A DNA stretch of 56,893 nt. Source: Acidimicrobiaceae bacterium (GTDB taxonomy: Bacteria; Actinomycetota; Acidimicrobiia; Acidimicrobiales; RAAP-2). Positions within the stretch are counted from its first letter, which is position 1; each line of letters opens with the position of its first letter. The notes below the pieces were generated by a model. It was not told where the DNA came from. It worked only from the letters and a program-made list of their open reading frames with translations, and made no database searches. Made by a program: the position numbers and the translations under genes. The stretch is from the NCBI GenBank assembly GCA_003170315.1, contig PNAH01000028.1, positions 45,577 through 102,469 on the forward strand, read 5' to 3'. Below, piece after piece: positions 1 through 8,375 of this stretch.

Positions 1-843
1 GCCCCGGGTTCGACCGTGACCCTGGAGTTCAACATGACCAGGTGGCCATTCACCAATGTCGCTGTTCGCCGAGCCATTAGTGCCGGCGTGAATCGCACCG
101 CGTTGAGTGTCAAGGGTGAGACTGGTTACGAGGCTCCGGCCACGTCGCTCAGTGCGCTCATTCTGCCCAGCCAGGCGGGTTACCTTGGTTCGCAGTACAA
201 GAACGACGTCAAGTCAACGAACCAGCCGAAGACGGTGAAGTCGATATTGACCAAGGCCGGGTTCAAGAAGAACCATCAGGGTTACTACGCGTTGAAGGGT
301 AAGGTCATCAAGTTCTCCATAGAGGACCCGATTTCCTACTCCGACTACTACGCGGACATCCAGCTCATGTCCTCTGAACTGAAGTCCGAAGGCATCGACG
401 CGACGGTTGATGGCGTCCAGGCTTCCGCGTGGTACAGCGACTCGGCCGCCGGCAGCTTTGACTCGATCGTTCACTGGGGCAATGGTGGGACCGACCCGTA
501 CACGCAGTTCGACAACTGGTTCGACTACACGAACTCAGCGGCGATCGGCAAGTCGGCCAATGCTGACTACGGCCGGTACCACAACGCTGCGGTGCAGTCG
601 TTGCTGTCGAAGTTGTCAGCGACGGACCCGTCGAACACGGCGGCCGTGAAGGCAGCCACGTTGCCACTCGAGAAGATCGAGGCGACCACGTTGCCCATCG
701 TGCCGCTGCTCTATGGCGCGGACTGGGACGAGTACAGCACGGCGAACTTCACCGGTTTCGTGACCGCGGCTAACCCGTACATGAACCCGTCACCGAGCGA
801 CCCTCAATTGCCGTACACCTTGATGCAACTCAAGGCAGGCTAA
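1..843 (+). CDS. ABC transporter substrate-binding protein, family 5 (C-terminal part)
   Basis: The open frame enters from the left edge of the window, so only the last 280 residues are present and the start is unknown. The segment FTNVAVRRAISAGVNR is the usual family 5 (peptide/oligosaccharide/nickel) motif in which the ligand-binding lobe continues after 'VRRA', and the end (LPYTLMQLKAG) fits a complete C terminus. The family consists of lipoproteins or secreted proteins that capture peptides or sugars for an ABC importer. A GH1 beta-glucosidase follows on the same strand, so a sugar ligand is an inference from context rather than something the sequence proves. A double stop (TAATAA) ends the gene, followed by a strong hairpin. 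Confidence 0.85.
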   Translation, partial: APGSTVTLEFNMTRWPFTNVAVRRAISAGVNRTALSVKGETGYEAPATSLSALILPSQAGYLGSQYKNDVKSTNQPKTVKSILTKAGFKKNHQGYYALKGKVIKFSIEDPISYSDYYADIQLMSSELKSEGIDATVDGVQASAWYSDSAAGSFDSIVHWGNGGTDPYTQFDNWFDYTNSAAIGKSANADYGRYHNAAVQSLLSKLSATDPSNTAAVKAATLPLEKIEATTLPIVPLLYGADWDEYSTANFTGFVTAANPYMNPSPSDPQLPYTLMQLKAG

Positions 844-852
844 TAATCACCT

Positions 853-898
853 CTGCGCGCGGGCTAGGAGTTCTCCAAACCTGCTAGCCCGCGCGCAG
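853..898 (+). terminator. Perfect 15-bp hairpin after the solute-binding protein gene
   Basis: Two perfectly complementary 15-base arms (853-867 and 884-898) enclose a 16-base loop and start nine bases after the stop codon. There is no T tract after the stem, so it may act as a 3' stabiliser or a weak terminator that lets some transcripts continue into the glucosidase gene. Confidence 0.6.
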
Positions 899-912
899 AT
901 GGAACACCAGAT

Positions 913-956
913 TGCGCGTGACCGCGCCGACTTTCCTTTCAGTGCGGTCACGCGCA
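913..956 (+). promoter_or_regulatory. Second perfect hairpin (13-bp arms) upstream of the beta-glucosidase gene
   Basis: Arms 913-925 (TGCGCGTGACCGC) and 944-956 are perfectly complementary with an 18-base loop. It lies 15 bases after the first hairpin and 50 bases before the GH1 start. It could be a terminator, an mRNA leader structure, or an operator half-site pair. The sequence alone does not decide between these. Confidence 0.45.
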
Positions 957-1006
957 GTCGCCCTTCGTTGAAACTCGCCCAATTACTATCAGGAGACATC
1001 CTCACA

Positions 1007-2455
1007 ATGAGCACTACCAGTCCCGAAAACGAGAGCCCGCCACGCTCCTTTCCCCCCGGTTTCCTCTGGGGCACCGCCACCGCCTCGTATCAGATTGAAG
1101 GCGCCGTCAACGTCGATGGCCGCGGGCCCTCCATTTGGGACACCTACAGTCACCACTCCGGAGAGGTGTGGAATGGCGACACCGGCGATATCGCGTGCGA
1201 TCACTATCACCGGATGGACGAAGACCTCGATCTCATGAAGAAACTCGGCGTCGGATCGTACCGTTTCTCGGTCGCGTGGCCTCGGGTGCAGCCCGACGGC
1301 AAGGGTCCCGCCAATCAGGCCGGCCTCGATTTTTATCGACGACTCGTCGACGGCCTTTTGGCGCGAGACATCGAACCGACGTTGACGCTCTACCACTGGG
1401 ACCTACCTCAGCCGCTCGAAGATGAGGGTGGCTGGTGCGCGCGTGAGACGACCGAACGGTTCGGCGAGTACGTGGACATCGTCGCGCGCGCCCTGGGGGA
1501 CTGCGTGGAACGCTGGATCACCCTGAACGAACCCTGGTGCTCGGCGTGGCTCGGTTACGGTGCGGGCCGTCACGCTCCCGGTGTGAAGGACATCGGCAAG
1601 GCCATTGCGGCAACCCATCACTTGTTGCTGGCCCACGGTATGGCGGTACCGATAGTGCGCTCCGCAATTCCGGACGCCAAAGTCGGCATCACGCTGAACC
1701 TCGGCGTCTCACGTCCCGGCACGACGCACGAACTGGACTTAGCGGCCGCTCGACGAGCTGACGGCAATCTCAACCGGCTCTTCTTGGACCCCGTCTTTCA
1801 GGGTCACTATCCCGAGGACATGGTCGAGCACTACAAGGACAACTCGCCCGGCTTCTCCGTCGTACAAGACGGCGACATGGGGGTCATCTCCCAACCGCTC
1901 GACTTCCTGGGGGTCAACTACTACTTCCCGGGCACCATCATGGACTCTTCGCGAGCCAAGGAGGCCCGCGCCGCGGGCTACGGCGTGCCGCTCGGCGAGC
2001 AGTTCCCCGATCTCCGGGTGCTATCGCTCGAGACGCCGGGCACCGACACCACGTCGATGGGTTGGGAAGTGGACGCGTCGGGACTCACCGAACTCCTCGT
2101 GCGAGTGAAGAGCGACTACACCGAGTTGCCCATCTACATCACGGAGAATGGCGCGGCCTTCGACGACTACGTCGATCCCAACGGTCACGTCCTCGACCAC
2201 GACCGCGTTTCGTACCTCGAGGAGCACATCTCGGCGGTGCACGACGCGATCGCCGCCGACGTGAACGTGCAGGGCTACTTCGTCTGGAGCCTGCTCGACA
2301 ACTTCGAATGGTCCTACGGCTACTCGCGGCGCTTCGGGATCGTGTGGGTCGACTTTCCGACCGGCACCCGTCTACCCAAGGCGAGTTTCTCGTGGTACGC
2401 CAACACGGTTCGCAACAACGGCTTGGTCTACTCGACCAGTGGCGGGGACTCGTAA
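1007..2455 (+). CDS. Beta-glucosidase, glycoside hydrolase family 1
   Basis: The 482-residue product has the usual GH1 length. GH1 enzymes are retaining hydrolases that release glucose or galactose from beta-linked disaccharides and aryl glycosides. The acid/base glutamate lies in TLNEPW (Glu175) and the nucleophile in ITENGA (Glu380). The N-terminal FPPGFLWGTATASYQIEGA is a family hallmark, and no signal peptide is seen, so the enzyme is probably cytoplasmic. The ATG at 1007 is chosen because AGGAGA lies ten bases before it; an in-frame ATG at 899 lies inside the hairpin region and lacks the family's start. Together with the preceding solute-binding protein it suggests import of a beta-linked sugar and hydrolysis inside the cell. 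Confidence 0.95.
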   Translation: MSTTSPENESPPRSFPPGFLWGTATASYQIEGAVNVDGRGPSIWDTYSHHSGEVWNGDTGDIACDHYHRMDEDLDLMKKLGVGSYRFSVAWPRVQPDGKGPANQAGLDFYRRLVDGLLARDIEPTLTLYHWDLPQPLEDEGGWCARETTERFGEYVDIVARALGDCVERWITLNEPWCSAWLGYGAGRHAPGVKDIGKAIAATHHLLLAHGMAVPIVRSAIPDAKVGITLNLGVSRPGTTHELDLAAARRADGNLNRLFLDPVFQGHYPEDMVEHYKDNSPGFSVVQDGDMGVISQPLDFLGVNYYFPGTIMDSSRAKEARAAGYGVPLGEQFPDLRVLSLETPGTDTTSMGWEVDASGLTELLVRVKSDYTELPIYITENGAAFDDYVDPNGHVLDHDRVSYLEEHISAVHDAIAADVNVQGYFVWSLLDNFEWSYGYSRRFGIVWVDFPTGTRLPKASFSWYANTVRNNGLVYSTSGGDS

Positions 2456-2478
2456 CTATTCGTCGCGATTGAACGGCG

Positions 2479-2940
2479 TCAACTGCTCGAAACGTTGTCG
2501 CCTCTCATGACGTTTCGAGCGAGGATGCCGAGCGTCGGGCGAAGTGCTGCTTCGGGGATCACGGGGAATATGCCCGCGTCTCTCCACTCTGGGCCGATGC
2601 ACGACCAGTCGTAGTACGACGTCACCAGAGTGCCGTCATCGACCGGTTCGAGAAGGTAGCCGTAGACGTGACCAATCGATGGCCGAAGGCCCGCCACGGT
2701 CCAGGCAATCTCACGGTCCTGGACGAACTTCGTGATTGTCACCGTGACGTCGTAGAGGCCCAATGGATAGTCGTTAAACGCCTCGCGGTCCATGTGAATG
2801 ACGAAGGTGTCGCCGACACTGGTGACTCGGTCGCCTTCGGCGCTCATGAGCATCCCGGAACTGTCGATGGCGACGTGACCCTTCGGATCGCTGAGGAATC
2901 GGAAGATTGACGACGGCGCCGCGTGTATCGTTCGCCGCAC
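2479..2940 (-). CDS. SRPBCC (polyketide cyclase/START-like) family protein
   Basis: The product has 153 residues with the pattern of SRPBCC proteins: an N-terminal strand followed by AAPSSIFRFLSDPKGH, a central glycine-rich sheet, and a C-terminal helix (EAALRPTLGILARNVMR). These proteins form a hydrophobic cavity that binds lipids or other ligands; the ligand here is unknown. The start is GTG at 2940. Reading further upstream in frame continues the expected first strand (TSIERFE) but shows no better start codon, so the real start could lie a few codons earlier. It is convergent with the beta-glucosidase gene, with a 23-base gap. Confidence 0.75.
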   Translation of the reverse strand: MRRTIHAAPSSIFRFLSDPKGHVAIDSSGMLMSAEGDRVTSVGDTFVIHMDREAFNDYPLGLYDVTVTITKFVQDREIAWTVAGLRPSIGHVYGYLLEPVDDGTLVTSYYDWSCIGPEWRDAGIFPVIPEAALRPTLGILARNVMRGDNVSSS

Positions 2941-3115
2941 TTCAAAACGTTCGATGCTCGTGTGCTCACCCTAGAGGTGACGAGATGATTGGCGCGAAGT
3001 GATTGTCGGAAATACCCTCCGGCACTGCGTACTTTCATGAGAGGTTCTTCACCGCTGGACGCCGGTGACATCGTGCGGTTTGGAGAAAAGCGTGAACGCG
3101 ACCTACGGTGGGGCG

Positions 3116-3379
3116 ATGTGTCGAAATATCACCATGTTGCGAGGACTCGAGCCACCCGCCACTCTGGAAGAGATTCACGCCGCCGCGCTGCAGTACGCCA
3201 GGAAAGTGGCCGCGGTCTCGTCGGGCCCCCTTTTATCGGAGAGAGCGTTCACCGAGGCCGTCGATGAGATCGCCGCGGCGACCAAGCGGCTGTTGGGCGC
3301 GTTGCCACCTCGGCGCTCTCCGCCCCTGACCGTTCCGCCCAATCGTCGTCGAGCGTCGAAGCCGGAGTCCGAAGTGTGA
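3116..3379 (+). CDS. DUF2277 family protein
   Basis: The 87-residue product begins MCRNITMLRGLEPPATLEEI, the characteristic opening of the DUF2277 family, and continues AALQYARKVAAVSSG and EAVDEIAAATKRLLGAL as in that family. No biochemical role is established for these proteins. The family opening fixes the start at the ATG at 3116, although the frame is open further upstream. The tail is rich in Pro and Arg. Confidence 0.85.
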   Translation: MCRNITMLRGLEPPATLEEIHAAALQYARKVAAVSSGPLLSERAFTEAVDEIAAATKRLLGALPPRRSPPLTVPPNRRRASKPESEV

Positions 3380-3405
3380 AATGTATTAGACGTCGAGACG
3401 CGACG

Positions 3406-3582
3406 CTACGAAGCCTTGTCGAGCTTTCGGCGCTCGTTGGCCGCGGCCACCAGTGCTTCCGCGAGCATTGACTGTTGCGAGCCGCTCATCTGACCAAACG
3501 CGGCCAACGACGTTGGCTCCATCAAGCTGGTGTTCTGAGCTTTCGACGTTGACAGACCAAGGAATCTCATAATGAGTCTCAT
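3406..3582 (-). CDS. Small protein of 58 residues, unknown
   Basis: A minus-strand frame starts at ATG 3582, four bases after a strong GGAGG, and encodes MRLIMRFLGL followed by a Ser/Gln/Ala-rich helix with a basic end (ANERRKLDKAS). A longer frame overlaps it with an ATG directly on the Shine-Dalgarno sequence, but its composition is less protein-like. I do not recognise a family. The gene is convergent with the DUF2277 gene. Confidence 0.5.
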   Translation of the reverse strand: MRLIMRFLGLSTSKAQNTSLMEPTSLAAFGQMSGSQQSMLAEALVAAANERRKLDKAS

Positions 3583-3787
3583 TCATCCTCCTTCGAAGAA
3601 GTCCGACACGATGACGGTTTCGGCGCTTTCATTGTGCCGCGCTTCGACCTTAAAGAGGTGGATAGTGACGTCATCCGTGTTGACTGTGAAGGTTCTTATT
3701 TGGGCGAATCAATCGAGGTCGCTTAGTCGCGGTGCGAATCGACTACGACTTCAACGTTGTTGTGATTTGAAATCGGCTACGTGAAGG
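3583..3787. other. Intergenic stretch with a coding-like but startless frame
   Basis: On the plus strand a frame open from 3553 to a TAG at 3724-3726 reads as an acidic, protein-like sequence (DDGFGAFIVPRFDLKEVD and onward) but has no usable start codon until an internal GTG. It may be the tail of a decayed gene. Nothing else is seen here. Confidence 0.2.
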
Positions 3788-4594
3788 TCATTTCGACAAA
3801 ATGAACTGTTCGACGGCGAGTGCGAAGCCTTCGTCTTCGTTGGACGTGGTGACGTCGCCGGCGGCCGCTTTCACGTCGCCTTCGGCGTTGCCCATGGCGA
3901 TGGAGAACCCGGAGCGCTCGAACATGGAGACGTCGTTATGTGCGTCGCCGATCGTGGCAATGGCGTAGAGCGGCACGTCCAACTTGGTCGAGAGATAGTC
4001 GACTACGGCACCTTTGTTGGCCCGGGGATTGGTTATGTCTAAGTAGTACGACTGAGAGTTCGTCGCCGACACGCGTTCGCCGAATCTGGTCTGAATCGTC
4101 ATCCGAGCCTGGGAGAGGGCCTCGGCGTCATCGCTCGCGCCCACGATCTTGGCGACCCCGTCACTGACCGCATCGAAGTCGTCGACCGCCAAGGGCTCGA
4201 ACTGGCAGACGTCAGCTTCGTGACGCACGTGGGGCCCGTTCGCATCGCGAACGTACCATTCCTGGCTGCGGTAGACCCACGCCAGCACCCCGTTCTCTTC
4301 GAGGATTCCGATGATCGCTGGGATGAGGTCGTCGTCGACGGTTCGCTCCTCGAGGACGTTCATCTGTGGATCGACGATCATGCCTCCGTTGAACGCCGCG
4401 ATGGGCGTAGTCAGTTCGAGCGGCTGAATGAGCATTTTCAGACCCCTCGCCGGGCGGCTGCTGGTGATCGCAAAGATGATGCCGGCCTCGCGCAACCGCC
4501 GCACCGCGCGTAGTGATCGTTCGGTCAGGATCTTGTCGTGCGGCACCAACGTGCCGTCGACGTCCGAGAGGAGTAGCCGGATCTTGGAACTCAT
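3788..4594 (-). CDS. Cof-type HAD family phosphatase
   Basis: The 268-residue product has HAD motif I (LLLSDVDGTLV, residues 6-16), motif II (ITSSRPA), a type IIB cap, and a C-terminal motif IV (ATIGDAHNDVSMFERSGFSI) typical of Cof/YbjI-like sugar phosphatases. The family dephosphorylates sugar phosphates and related metabolites; the substrate here is not identifiable. The start is the ATG at 4594, which overlaps the zwf stop codon by ATGA, so it is the last gene of the pentose phosphate operon and is translationally coupled. A longer in-frame extension upstream lies inside zwf and is not homologous to the family. Confidence 0.88.
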   Translation of the reverse strand: MSSKIRLLLSDVDGTLVPHDKILTERSLRAVRRLREAGIIFAITSSRPARGLKMLIQPLELTTPIAAFNGGMIVDPQMNVLEERTVDDDLIPAIIGILEENGVLAWVYRSQEWYVRDANGPHVRHEADVCQFEPLAVDDFDAVSDGVAKIVGASDDAEALSQARMTIQTRFGERVSATNSQSYYLDITNPRANKGAVVDYLSTKLDVPLYAIATIGDAHNDVSMFERSGFSIAMGNAEGDVKAAAGDVTTSNEDEGFALAVEQFILSK

Positions 4595-6036
4595 CGAGGC
4601 AGCGACCACCGGTCCGGAGCGACGATGCGGTCGATGGAGACGGGACCCCAGGAACCGGGCTCGTAGAGTTCGACCTCTGGGGGGTTCTCCAACACCGGCG
4701 CGGCGATCTCCCACTGTCGTTCGATGCCGTCGGAGCGGGTGAAGAACGCCTGGTTGCCGAGCATCGCTTCAAGGATCAGGTGTTCGTAGGCTTCGAGATT
4801 GTTGGCCGTTTGGAACGAGTCGGCGTAGCGAAAGGTCATGACGGCCGGCGCCAAACGCATCTCTGGACCGGGCTGCTTGGCCAGGAAATGCGTCTGGATC
4901 GAACCGGGGTCCGCGAAGTCGGTGACTAACTCGTTGCCGTGACGCTGGCCCTCCATGTGATCCACGGGAAACATCCGCATGACCGGCTCTTTGAATCCGA
5001 TGGTGACGACCTGTCGACTCTGGGCCATTGACTTGCCGGTTCGAAGGTAGAAGGGCACGCCCTTCCAGCGAGTGTTCTCAATGTCGGCGCGCAGCGCCAC
5101 GAAGGTCTCGGTCTGGGAGTCCGGCGCGACACCCTTCTCCTTGAGGTACCCGTCGTACTGACCGCGAATGACGTGTTCGGGGTTGATGGGCGTGGTCGAA
5201 TCGAAGACCTTGCTGATCTCGTCGCGCAGGGGCTTGGCGTCAAGGGAGATCGGTTGTTCCATCGCGACGAAGGCCAGCACCTGAAGGAGGTGCGTGACGA
5301 CCATGTCGCGAAAGGTCCCGGTCTCTTCGAAGAACACTCCGCGACCTTCGATCGAGAGGGTCTCGGGTACGTCAATTTGGACGTAACTGACGTGGTTGCG
5401 ATTCCAGATCGGCTCAAAGAGCCCGTTGGCGAATCGCAGGGCCAGAATGTTGTCGATCGACTCCTTGCCGAGGAAGTGATCGATGCGAAAGACGTGGGAT
5501 TCGTCGAAGCATTTGGCGATGGCGGCGTTGAGCTGGAGCGCCGATGCCAGATCGACGCCGAAGGGCTTCTCGCAGATGATCTTCGTGTTGGTGTTGAGTC
5601 CGGTGGCCCCGAGCATCTCAATGATCCCGAGCAGGACGCCGGGCGGCACGGCGAGGTGGAAGAGTCGTTGCACGTCACCGCTCATCTCTTTTTCCGCGCG
5701 CGCGACCGCGTCGACGAGCTCGCCCGTGCCGTCCTCTTCGGCGTAGGCGAACGAGAGGTTCTTCGCGAACTTCTCCCACTGCGTTCCTTCGGGTTTGTTC
5801 GACCCGAACTGGCACACCGCGTCATAGGCGCGCTTTCGGAAATCCTCGTCCGACATCGCGGACGCCTGGCGCGAGCAACCGATGATCCGGTAGTCCTTGG
5901 GGAGTAGCCCGGCGACGGCGAGATGAAAGAGTCCCGGCAGGATCTTGCGCTTGGCAAGGTCGCCGGTGGCGCCGAACATCACGAAGATGTGATCCGGTGG
6001 GACTTCGCTGCGCATCGAGTTGTGGGTACTCGTCAT
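4591..6036 (-). CDS. zwf: Glucose-6-phosphate dehydrogenase
   Basis: This enzyme oxidises glucose-6-phosphate to 6-phosphogluconolactone and reduces NADP+ or NAD+, the first step of the oxidative pentose phosphate pathway. The 481 residues match the family's length. The coenzyme loop GATGDLAKRK lies at 22-31, EKPFG at 156-160, and the active-site signature RIDHFLGKE at 184-192. The gene overlaps rpiA upstream and the HAD gene downstream by four bases each, within a run that also contains pgl, gnd and pgi. Confidence 0.97.
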   Translation of the reverse strand: MTSTHNSMRSEVPPDHIFVMFGATGDLAKRKILPGLFHLAVAGLLPKDYRIIGCSRQASAMSDEDFRKRAYDAVCQFGSNKPEGTQWEKFAKNLSFAYAEEDGTGELVDAVARAEKEMSGDVQRLFHLAVPPGVLLGIIEMLGATGLNTNTKIICEKPFGVDLASALQLNAAIAKCFDESHVFRIDHFLGKESIDNILALRFANGLFEPIWNRNHVSYVQIDVPETLSIEGRGVFFEETGTFRDMVVTHLLQVLAFVAMEQPISLDAKPLRDEISKVFDSTTPINPEHVIRGQYDGYLKEKGVAPDSQTETFVALRADIENTRWKGVPFYLRTGKSMAQSRQVVTIGFKEPVMRMFPVDHMEGQRHGNELVTDFADPGSIQTHFLAKQPGPEMRLAPAVMTFRYADSFQTANNLEAYEHLILEAMLGNQAFFTRSDGIERQWEIAAPVLENPPEVELYEPGSWGPVSIDRIVAPDRWSLPR

Positions 6037-6683
6037 AGTTGTCCTCCGGGGGTTGTGATGGTCACCGTCTCACCGGTGGCCACGATGATCTCACTCACTA
6101 AGTCTGGCGCGAAGAGCCCGTGGGCACTGACGCCCGGTGTGGACGCGAGGCGCTCGGCGAGTTCTCGGGGACTGGAAACGTCACCGTGATAATCGGCGAG
6201 TACGCCGCCGTCCGGACTGGGCCCCCCGTCGCGCAGCGTCACCGAGCCGAGTTCGCGAAGCGTGGCCCGAAGACCGAAGGGACGCAGCTCCAGCGGCACC
6301 GGCGCGTGCAGCGACGGTACCGGCTTGGAGGAATCGGCGATGACGACGAAGCGTTGCGCGGAGGCGGCGACGATCTTCTCTCGCAAGTGTGCGCCACCGC
6401 GTCCTTTGACCAGCCACCCGTCGGGGGCGATCTGATCGGCGCCGTCAATCGCCAGGTCCAATTCATCGAGCGCGTCAAAGGGCTCCACGATGAGGCCGAG
6501 CGAACGCGCCGCGTTTTCGGTTCCCGGCGAGGTCGCCACGAAGCGTGCTCGGACGCCGCGACGCGCGATCGCCTCGAGGAGAAACGCGACCGTCGTGCCC
6601 GTGCCCAGGCCGACCCGGCTGTCGGCTTCGATGCGCTCGGCGGCCGTCTCGGCGGCGAGGCGCTTTTCTGATTCGACACTCAT
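6033..6683 (-). CDS. rpiA: Ribose-5-phosphate isomerase A
   Basis: RpiA interconverts ribulose-5-phosphate and ribose-5-phosphate. The 216 residues show the phosphate-binding loop GLGTGTT near residue 26, a DGADQI motif, and the catalytic KGRGGAHLREKIV segment. The start at 6683 overlaps the end of pgl by ATGA, and its stop overlaps zwf, so it is embedded in the pentose phosphate operon. No membrane or signal segment is present, as expected for a cytosolic enzyme. Confidence 0.95.
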   Translation of the reverse strand: MSVESEKRLAAETAAERIEADSRVGLGTGTTVAFLLEAIARRGVRARFVATSPGTENAARSLGLIVEPFDALDELDLAIDGADQIAPDGWLVKGRGGAHLREKIVAASAQRFVVIADSSKPVPSLHAPVPLELRPFGLRATLRELGSVTLRDGGPSPDGGVLADYHGDVSSPRELAERLASTPGVSAHGLFAPDLVSEIIVATGETVTITTPGGQL

Positions 6684-7342
6684 GTTGCAAGCGCCGCTTC
6701 GTCGGCCATTACGAGGGAAGAGGGAGCCGTCACCGCTCCGGCCGGGATCGACGGGTCGCCGCGCAGCAGGGCCGCGAGGGCCGATCGTTTGTCGTCGCCG
6801 GTCACGAGCCAGAGCAACTGGTCGGCGCGCGCGAGCGCGCCGTAGGTCAAGGTCATACGTTGCTCGCCCTGATAGACGCCGGTGATCGCCACCAGGCGAT
6901 CACGAACCTCTAAGACCGGGTCGCCGGGAATGAGCGAGGCCGTGTGGCCGTCGGGACCGAGGCCGAGATGTACGAGGTCGAATCCCTCCGGCAGTTGGCG
7001 GGCGTAGGACGTCGCGGCCGCGTCGAGGTCGTCGTCGTTGACCGGCATCGCCACAATCGTTGGTCGGCACGTTCCGAGGCTTCGTTCGAGACTCGTGAGA
7101 TTTCGCGTCGCGTCGCCCAACGGCGCGATCCGCTCGTCGACCTGGTAGATCACGACGTCGGACCACGCGATATCCATCAGCGCTAACTTCTCGAACATCG
7201 ACCACGGCGTACGTCCACCGCTCACGGCGAAAGCGAAGCGTCCGTTCGACTCGATCGAGCGTCGCGAGCACTGCGCCACGAAGTCGGCGGCGGCCGTCGC
7301 CACGGCGTTCGCGTCGGGAAAGTCGCGCAGCTCATGGTGCAC
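6680..7342 (-). CDS. pgl: 6-phosphogluconolactonase
   Basis: This NagB/DevB-type lactonase hydrolyses 6-phosphogluconolactone. The 220 residues carry VVLAGG-like AVSGGRTPWSMFEKL, the YQVDERIAP motif, and the VHLGLGPDGHTASLIPG signature typical of DevB lactonases. The start is taken as GTG at 7342, one base after the gnd stop codon, because the family begins there; the frame is open further upstream but only as a shadow of gnd. It sits between gnd and rpiA. Confidence 0.93.
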   Translation of the reverse strand: MHHELRDFPDANAVATAAADFVAQCSRRSIESNGRFAFAVSGGRTPWSMFEKLALMDIAWSDVVIYQVDERIAPLGDATRNLTSLERSLGTCRPTIVAMPVNDDDLDAAATSYARQLPEGFDLVHLGLGPDGHTASLIPGDPVLEVRDRLVAITGVYQGEQRMTLTYGALARADQLLWLVTGDDKRSALAALLRGDPSIPAGAVTAPSSLVMADEAALAT

Positions 7343-7343
7343 C

Positions 7344-8375
7344 TTAGGAACTCTTCTCGACGTGTCCGCCAAACTCGGCGCGCATCGCCGAGAGCACCTT
7401 GGCGGTGAACTCGCCTTGACCCCGCGACTCGAAGCGCTGCCACAGAGCGGCGCTGATGACCGGGGTGGGCACGGACTCATCAATGGCGGCTTCCACGGTC
7501 CAGCGACCTTCGCCGGAGTCCGAGACGCGTCCACTGAAATCGGAAAGTTCAGGCGAACGCGCCAGCGCGTCGGCGGTGAGGTCGACCAGCCACGATCCGA
7601 CGACCGAGCCGTGTCGCCACACCTCGGCCACTTCGGCCAGGTCGAAGTCGAAAGAGTAGTACTCGGGGTCGCGCAGCGGCGTCGTCTCGGCGTCGGCCTC
7701 GAATGTCGTGGTGCCGACGTTGGCGTGCTTCAAGATGCTGAGACCTTCGGCGATCGCCGCCATCATTCCGTACTCGATTCCGTTGTGCACCATCTTGACG
7801 AAGTGGCCGGCGCCGTTGGGCCCGCAGTGGAGATAGCCCAACGGGGCGGTGCCGTCGGTGCGCGTACGCCCGGGCGTCTTGGCGGTGCCGTCCTCGCCCG
7901 GCGCGATGGTTCGAAAGATCGGGTCGAGGCGCGCGACGGTCTCGTCCTCGCCGCCGATCATGAGACTGTAGCCACGTTCCAGTCCCCAAACGCCGCCGCT
8001 GGTGCCGCAGTCGACGTAGTGCACGCCGTTCTCGGTGAGCTGCGTGGCGCGCGCCATGTCGTCGCGGTAAAAGGAGTTGCCGCCGTCGATGACTACGTCG
8101 TCGCGGTCCAGGTACTGCACCAGTTCATTCAGCGTGTCTTGGGTTATCGCCGCGGGCAACATGAGCCATACCGCACGCGGCCCGTCGAGCTTGCTCACCA
8201 GGTCCTCGAGCGACGCCGCGCCCACGACTCGGTCGCCTACGAGTTTTTCCACGGCGGCCGGATTGACGTCGTAGACGACGCAGCGGTGACCGTCGCGTAC
8301 GAGTCGCTGCACGAGGTTCGCCCCCATTCGTCCGAGCCCCACCATCCCCAGTTGCATTGGTCGGTCAGTTGCCAT
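7344..8375 (-). CDS. gnd: 6-phosphogluconate dehydrogenase, decarboxylating (short form)
   Basis: The enzyme converts 6-phosphogluconate to ribulose-5-phosphate and CO2 with NAD(P)H formation. The 343 residues correspond to the short, YqeC-like class rather than the 470-residue E. coli type. It shows the dinucleotide fold [16 protein letters not shown], the [10 protein letters not shown] segment, the [19 protein letters not shown] motif, and [18 protein letters not shown] with the catalytic lysine. The start at 8375 has GAGGA six bases upstream and overlaps the end of pgi by 11 bases. Confidence 0.95.
   Translation of the reverse strand: MATDRPMQLGMVGLGRMGANLVQRLVRDGHRCVVYDVNPAAVEKLVGDRVVGAASLEDLVSKLDGPRAVWLMLPAAITQDTLNELVQYLDRDDVVIDGGNSFYRDDMARATQLTENGVHYVDCGTSGGVWGLERGYSLMIGGEDETVARLDPIFRTIAPGEDGTAKTPGRTRTDGTAPLGYLHCGPNGAGHFVKMVHNGIEYGMMAAIAEGLSILKHANVGTTTFEADAETTPLRDPEYYSFDFDLAEVAEVWRHGSVVGSWLVDLTADALARSPELSDFSGRVSDSGEGRWTVEAAIDESVPTPVISAALWQRFESRGQGEFTAKVLSAMRAEFGGHVEKSS

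Noticed and set aside
899..1006. Longer N terminus for the GH1 enzyme
   Set aside because: The extra codons cover the second hairpin, and the Shine-Dalgarno sequence supports ATG 1007.
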